Shown here in pieces: positions 33,956-37,288 of a stretch of 37,288 bases of DNA (positions are counted from its first letter, which is position 1; each line of letters begins with the position of its first letter). Position numbers and translations under genes: made by a program. A model generated the notes under the pieces. The model saw only the letters and a list, made by a program, of their open reading frames with translations. It was not told the origin of the DNA and ran no database searches. Source of the stretch: Streptomyces corynorhini (lineage in GTDB: Bacteria > Actinomycetota > Actinomycetes > Streptomycetales > Streptomycetaceae); contig NZ_QQNA01000260.1 in assembly GCF_003346515.1 (NCBI RefSeq), positions 1 to 37,288 of the forward strand, in the 5' to 3' direction.

Positions 33956-33984
33956 TTGACAGGCTTCGTAGTACGGAATATATC
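33956..33984 (+). promoter_or_regulatory. Strong sigma-70-type promoter for the OYE gene
   Basis: TTGACA (33956-33961) and TATATC (33979-33984) are separated by exactly 17 bp, close to the housekeeping HrdB consensus. The surrounding DNA is unusually A/T-rich for this genome. It lies about 58 bp upstream of the start codon. Confidence 0.85.
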
Positions 33985-33990
33985 GTACTA
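33969..33990. promoter_or_regulatory. Palindromic operator overlapping the -10 box
   Basis: TAGTACG (33969-33975) and CGTACTA (33984-33990) are perfect 7-bp arms around an 8-nt A/T-rich spacer. The 22-bp dyad covers the -10 element and half the spacer of the promoter, so a bound dimer would block RNA polymerase. The regulator is not encoded nearby. Confidence 0.8.
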
Positions 33991-34041
33991 GCCGAGTCAT
34001 TAGCAGGAGTGTCCCTCCGCAGCACAGGAAACGGAGCCCCC

Positions 34042-35145
34042 GTGAGCGCCCTGTTCGAGCCGTACACCCTGAGGTCACTGACCATCCCCAACCGTCTCTG
34101 GATGGCGCCGATGTGTCAGTACTCGGCCGCCCCCGACGGGGTCGAGGAGGGCGCGCCCAACGACTGGCACCTCCAGCACCTGGCCGCCCGCGCCGCGGGC
34201 GGGGCCGGGCTGATCCTCGCCGAGGCCACCGCGGTGAGCCCCGAGGGGCGGATCAGCGCCTGGGACCTGGGGCTGTGGAACGACCGGCAGACCGAGGCGT
34301 TCCGGCGCGTCACCGCCTTCCTCAAGAGTCAGGGCAGTGTGCCGGCGATCCAGATCGCCCACGCCGGGCGCAAGTCATCCACCCAGCGGCCCTGGGTCGA
34401 CCGCGGCGCCCCGATCCCGCCCGGTGAGGAGCACGGCTGGACGCCCGTGGCGCCGAGCCCGGTCCCCTTCGACTCCGCGTCGACCGTGCCCCAGGAGCTG
34501 TCGGTGGCCGGGATCGACGAGATCGTCGAGCAGTTCGCCGCCACCGCCCGCCGGGCGCTGGCGGCCGGGTTCGAGGTGGTCGAGGTCCACGGCGCCCACG
34601 GCTATCTGATCAACCAGTTCCTCTCGCCCCACAGCAACCGCCGCACCGACGAGTACGGCGGCTCCTACGAGAACCGCACCCGGTTCGCGCTGCGCGTCGT
34701 GGACGCCGTACGCGAGGTGTGGCCGCGGGAGCTGCCGGTCCTCTTCCGCATCTCCGCCACCGACTGGCTCTCGGAGAACGAGGAGGACGCGCGCGAGGGC
34801 TGGACCGCCGAGGACACCGTCCGGTTCGCGGCCGATCTGGTCGCGCACGGGGTGGATCTGCTCGACACCTCCACCGGCGGCAGCGCCCCGGACGCCAGGA
34901 TCGTGCCGTCCCCCGGCTTCCAGGTGGGCTTCGCCGAGCAGGTCAAGAAGGAGACCGGTATGCCGGTCGGCGCGGTCGGCCTGATCACCGAGCCCCGGCA
35001 GGCGGAGGAGATCGTCGCCGCGGGCCGGGCGGACGTGGTGCTGATCGGGCGCGAGCTGCTGCGCGACCCGTACTTCGCCCGGCGCGCGGCGCGCGAGCTG
35101 TCCGCCGACGTGGCGGTCCCCGTCCAGTACCTCCGGGCGGTCTAG
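34042..35145 (+). CDS. NADH:flavin oxidoreductase, old yellow enzyme family (YqjM-like)
   Basis: 367-residue FMN enoate reductase that uses NAD(P)H to reduce activated C=C bonds. The start LFEPYTLRSLTIPNRLWMAPM, then AEATAVSPEGRIS, QIAHAGRKSS and the substrate-binding VHGAHGYLINQFLSPHSNRR are classic for the YqjM/OYE class. A C-terminal GLITEPRQAEEIV...DVVLIGRELLRDP holds the FMN phosphate site. GTG at 34042 follows ACGGAG. Expression is probably inducible through the dyad overlapping its strong promoter. Physiological substrates are likely quinones or unsaturated carbonyls. Confidence 0.93.
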   Translation: MSALFEPYTLRSLTIPNRLWMAPMCQYSAAPDGVEEGAPNDWHLQHLAARAAGGAGLILAEATAVSPEGRISAWDLGLWNDRQTEAFRRVTAFLKSQGSVPAIQIAHAGRKSSTQRPWVDRGAPIPPGEEHGWTPVAPSPVPFDSASTVPQELSVAGIDEIVEQFAATARRALAAGFEVVEVHGAHGYLINQFLSPHSNRRTDEYGGSYENRTRFALRVVDAVREVWPRELPVLFRISATDWLSENEEDAREGWTAEDTVRFAADLVAHGVDLLDTSTGGSAPDARIVPSPGFQVGFAEQVKKETGMPVGAVGLITEPRQAEEIVAAGRADVVLIGRELLRDPYFARRAARELSADVAVPVQYLRAV

Positions 35146-35300
35146 AGCCTCTCGTTTGGATCATGCCGGGCTCGCGAGCCCTGGTGCCGCGCCTCGCCGC
35201 GTTGTCGTCAGTCGCCTACGCTCCGCGTGGGCTCCCTCCTCCGCCTTGCGATCCACGGCACCAGACCCCGCTCCCTCATCCGACCTGATCCAAACGAAAG
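35146..35300. mobile_element. MITE-like inverted-repeat element
   Basis: TCGTTTGGATCA (35152-35163) is matched by its exact reverse complement at 35286-35297. A second nested pair, CTGGTGCCG (35181-35189) and CGGCACCAG (35256-35264), lies inside. GGGCTCGCGAGCCC is a further internal palindrome. About 150 bp long and non-coding, it abuts the stop codon of the oxidoreductase. The nested terminal repeats suggest a non-autonomous transposable element or a mobile repetitive palindrome. I have the impression that similar sequence is common in Streptomyces genomes, but I could not check. Confidence 0.65.
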
Positions 35301-35322
35301 ACCCCAGCTCCCCCTTCCGCTA

Positions 35323-35364
35323 CCGGTGGCCCCGGCGAGGTGAACACCTCGCCGGGGCCACCGG
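35323..35364 (+). terminator. Perfect 20-bp hairpin terminator
   Basis: CCGGTGGCCCCGGCGAGGTG (35323-35342) pairs perfectly with 35345-35364 around AA. It is very stable and sits between the oxidoreductase/MITE and the ABC transporter operon. Confidence 0.85.
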
Positions 35365-35521
35365 TGTGTCCGGTGTGTTTCGGCGAGGGCCGGATTCCGG
35401 CCGAAGCGGGAACTCCGCTTTAACAGAGCGGCAACTGTGCCGACATTCCCCCCGGACACAGTGACTGGCAACTGTTTACAGAACCTCCTGAACAGGGAGA
35501 ACGCCAGTAGGGAGCAGTCCG

Positions 35522-36439
35522 GTGAGAGCAAGAAACACGCGAACGGCCGCAGTGTGCACCGCCGTTGTCCTGATGGCCGCGCTGTCCGCATGCGGTGGTT
35601 CCACCACGGCGGCGCCGGCCGGCCCGGCCGATGTCGCGCCGCCGAAGAACCTCGCCTCGTCCGGCACCCTGACCTACGGCACGGCGGCGAGCTTCCCGCC
35701 CTTCGAGTCCCAGGGCACGGGCGGGCAGCCCCAGGGCTTCGACATCGACATGGTCGCGGCGCTGTCCGCGTCCATGGGGCTCAAGCCCAAGGCGCTCGAC
35801 ATCGACTTCGACGGCCTCATTCCGGCGCTGGCGGGGAAACGCACCGACATCATCAACTCGGCCATGTACATCACGCCCGAGCGCGAGAAGCAGGTCGACT
35901 TCGTCCCGTACCTGGTCATCGGGGAGACCCTGCTGACCCCCAAGGGCAACCCCAAGAAGATATCCAGGGTCCCCGACGACCTCTCCGGGCGCACCGTCGC
36001 CGTCACCCGCGGCGCCATCGGCGAGACGTACATGACCGCGTACAACAAGGAGCTGAAGCAGCGGGGCCGCCCGGAGATGAAGATCATGTCGCTGCCCAAC
36101 AACCAGGACGCGATGCTCGCCGTCCAGTCGGGCCGCGCGGACGCCTTCGACACCTCCACTCCCGGCGCCGCGGCCACCCTCGCCGCCACCAAGGACAAGT
36201 TCACCCTCGCGGCGACCTTCAAGAACGAGACCGAGATCGGTATCGCGGTACGCAAGGGCGACACGTCGACCAAGACCGCCATCAGCCAGGCGCTGAAGCG
36301 GTTCGTCGATTCCGGTGGCTACGCGGAACTGCTGAAGAAGTACAAACTGCCGCAGGAGTCCGACTACTTCGCCTCCTCGGCCGCACCCTCCACCACCGCC
36401 TCGACCTCCGCCTCCTCCGCCACGTCGAGTGGTTCCTGA
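35522..36439 (+). CDS. Amino-acid ABC transporter substrate-binding lipoprotein
   Basis: 305-residue extracellular solute-binding protein (family 3, polar amino acids). A lipoprotein signal peptide ends at the lipobox LSAC (Cys about residue 24). The mature fold shows GTLTYGTAASFPPFE, GFDIDMVAALS, NSAMYITPEREKQVDFVPY and a C-terminal GYAELLKKYKLP, all typical of glutamine/arginine-type binders. A Ser/Thr/Ala-rich tail follows. GTG at 35522 has AGGGAG eight bases upstream. The permease follows with a 1-nt gap. The exact ligand cannot be told from sequence. Confidence 0.92.
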   Translation: MRARNTRTAAVCTAVVLMAALSACGGSTTAAPAGPADVAPPKNLASSGTLTYGTAASFPPFESQGTGGQPQGFDIDMVAALSASMGLKPKALDIDFDGLIPALAGKRTDIINSAMYITPEREKQVDFVPYLVIGETLLTPKGNPKKISRVPDDLSGRTVAVTRGAIGETYMTAYNKELKQRGRPEMKIMSLPNNQDAMLAVQSGRADAFDTSTPGAAATLAATKDKFTLAATFKNETEIGIAVRKGDTSTKTAISQALKRFVDSGGYAELLKKYKLPQESDYFASSAAPSTTASTSASSATSSGS

Positions 36440-36440
36440 C

Positions 36441-37154
36441 ATGGAGTTCCTGCACAAGGCGGTCTCCGCCGACTTCCTCACCGCGTCCCTGCTCACCTTC
36501 GTCCTCACCGTCCTGTCGATGGCGCTGGGCATCGTGGGCGGCGTACTGCTCGCGCTGGCCAAGGGCGTACCGTTCGCTCCGGTCCGCTGGCTCGCCGACG
36601 CGTACATCTGGTTCTTCCGGGGCACGCCGGTCCTGCTCCAGCTCATCTTCGTCTTCAACGTCCTGCCGCTGTGGGGGCTGAGCCTGTCCCCGTTCACCTG
36701 CGCCGTCATCGCGCTCAGCCTGAACGAGGTCGCCTACATGGCGGAGATCGTCCGGGGCGGCCTGCTCGGTGTGGACCGGGGCCAGCGCACGGCGGCGCGG
36801 ATGCTCGGGCTGTCCGAGGCGGGCATCCTGCGCTGGGTGGTCCTCCCGCAGGCCACCCGGCTGATCCTGCCGCCCACCGGCAACCAGTTCATCGGGATGC
36901 TCAAGACCTCGGCACTGGCCTCCGTGGTCAGCGTCCAGGACCTGATGCTCACCGCGCAGCGCCAGGCCGCCGCCGACTTCGACTACGTCGGATCGCTCGG
37001 CGCGGCGGCCGTCCACTACCTCGTCCTGACCACGCTGTTCACCTTCGCCCTGCGGCAGGTGGAGCGACGTCTCGACGTCAACCGGCGTGCCGCCGCCCGG
37101 CGCACCAAGGATCCCGTCCTCACGACGGCGGCCGTCGACCCGGCGGCCCGATGA
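36441..37154 (+). CDS. Amino-acid ABC transporter permease (HisM/GlnP type)
   Basis: About 237-residue inner-membrane permease. It has several transmembrane segments and the amino-acid permease signatures YIWFFRGTPVLLQL, SLNEVAYMAEIVRGGLLGVDRGQ and the EAA loop AARMLGLSEAGILRWVVLPQA, followed by NQFIGMLKTSALASVVSV. ATG at 36441 lies just after the binding-protein stop (36439), which favours translational coupling; a GTG at 36429 would be an alternative. The stop overlaps an ATG at 37151 as ATGA. Confidence 0.92.
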   Translation: MEFLHKAVSADFLTASLLTFVLTVLSMALGIVGGVLLALAKGVPFAPVRWLADAYIWFFRGTPVLLQLIFVFNVLPLWGLSLSPFTCAVIALSLNEVAYMAEIVRGGLLGVDRGQRTAARMLGLSEAGILRWVVLPQATRLILPPTGNQFIGMLKTSALASVVSVQDLMLTAQRQAAADFDYVGSLGAAAVHYLVLTTLFTFALRQVERRLDVNRRAAARRTKDPVLTTAAVDPAAR

Positions 37155-37195
37155 GTTCCGAGCGGCCCGCCACCGGAACCGGAAAGGGCGCAGCC

Positions 37196-37288
37196 ATGAG
37201 CGACCCCAGGCCAGCAGGCACGGCGGAATCCGGTGCGAACGCCGCCACGACGGCCCGCACCACCGCCCCCGCGACACCAGACCCCGCG
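37196..37288 (+). CDS. Partial gene, probably the ATPase of the amino-acid transporter
   Basis: An open frame starts at ATG 37196 (or at 37151, which overlaps the permease stop as ATGA) and runs to the window edge. GGAAAGGG precedes the 37196 ATG. The visible 31 residues are Ala/Thr/Pro-rich and show no Walker motif yet. The ATPase assignment rests only on operon position. Truncated by the window end. Confidence 0.55.
   Translation, partial: MSDPRPAGTAESGANAATTARTTAPATPDPA

Overview
The window is high-GC actinobacterial DNA, almost certainly Streptomyces or a close relative. The signs are third-position G/C codon use, GTG/TTG starts, a LAETG sortase substrate, large NRPS/PKS genes, and tightly packed, often overlapping operons.

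Left part, 44-6125, minus strand: a ribose-type operon transcribed rbsR > rbsA > rbsC-rbsB (one fused polypeptide) > rbsK > rbsD. Most junctions overlap by 4-11 nt. Two copies of an AATCGATT-centred operator lie 22 bp apart just upstream of the LacI-type regulator. A 17-bp x 7 tandem repeat (6430-6548) sits between this operon and the next locus.

Centre, 6697-22241, minus strand: a compact nonribosomal peptide/polyketide locus transcribed mbtH-like > NRPS (C-A-T-TE) > NRPS-PKS (A-T-C-A-T-KS-KR-T-TE) > TauD-family dioxygenase. The second adenylation domain carries a clear proline code. The PKS module has KS and KR but no acyltransferase, and a 2-oxoglutarate dioxygenase closes the set. Proline plus one malonate, keto-reduction and ring hydroxylation is what detoxinine needs, so I read the locus as a detoxin/rimosamide-type cluster. 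The catalytic domains are interrupted by many in-frame minisatellites with 6-, 12-, 15-, 18-, 24- and 30-bp units.

Right part, 22547-37288: ordinary chromosomal genes. In order they are a FAD ferredoxin reductase, an Lrp/AsnC regulator, an MmcQ/YjbR protein, an alpha/beta hydrolase, a LAETG cell-wall protein, a FUSC membrane protein, a beta-propeller lactonase, a CbiX-like protein, a frameshifted N-acetylglucosamine-kinase-like gene, uracil-DNA glycosylase, an old-yellow-enzyme family oxidoreductase with a strong promoter and a palindromic operator, a MITE-like inverted repeat, and an amino-acid ABC transporter (binding protein, permease, start of a probable ATPase) running off the right edge. 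No tRNA, rRNA, CRISPR array or intact transposase gene was seen.
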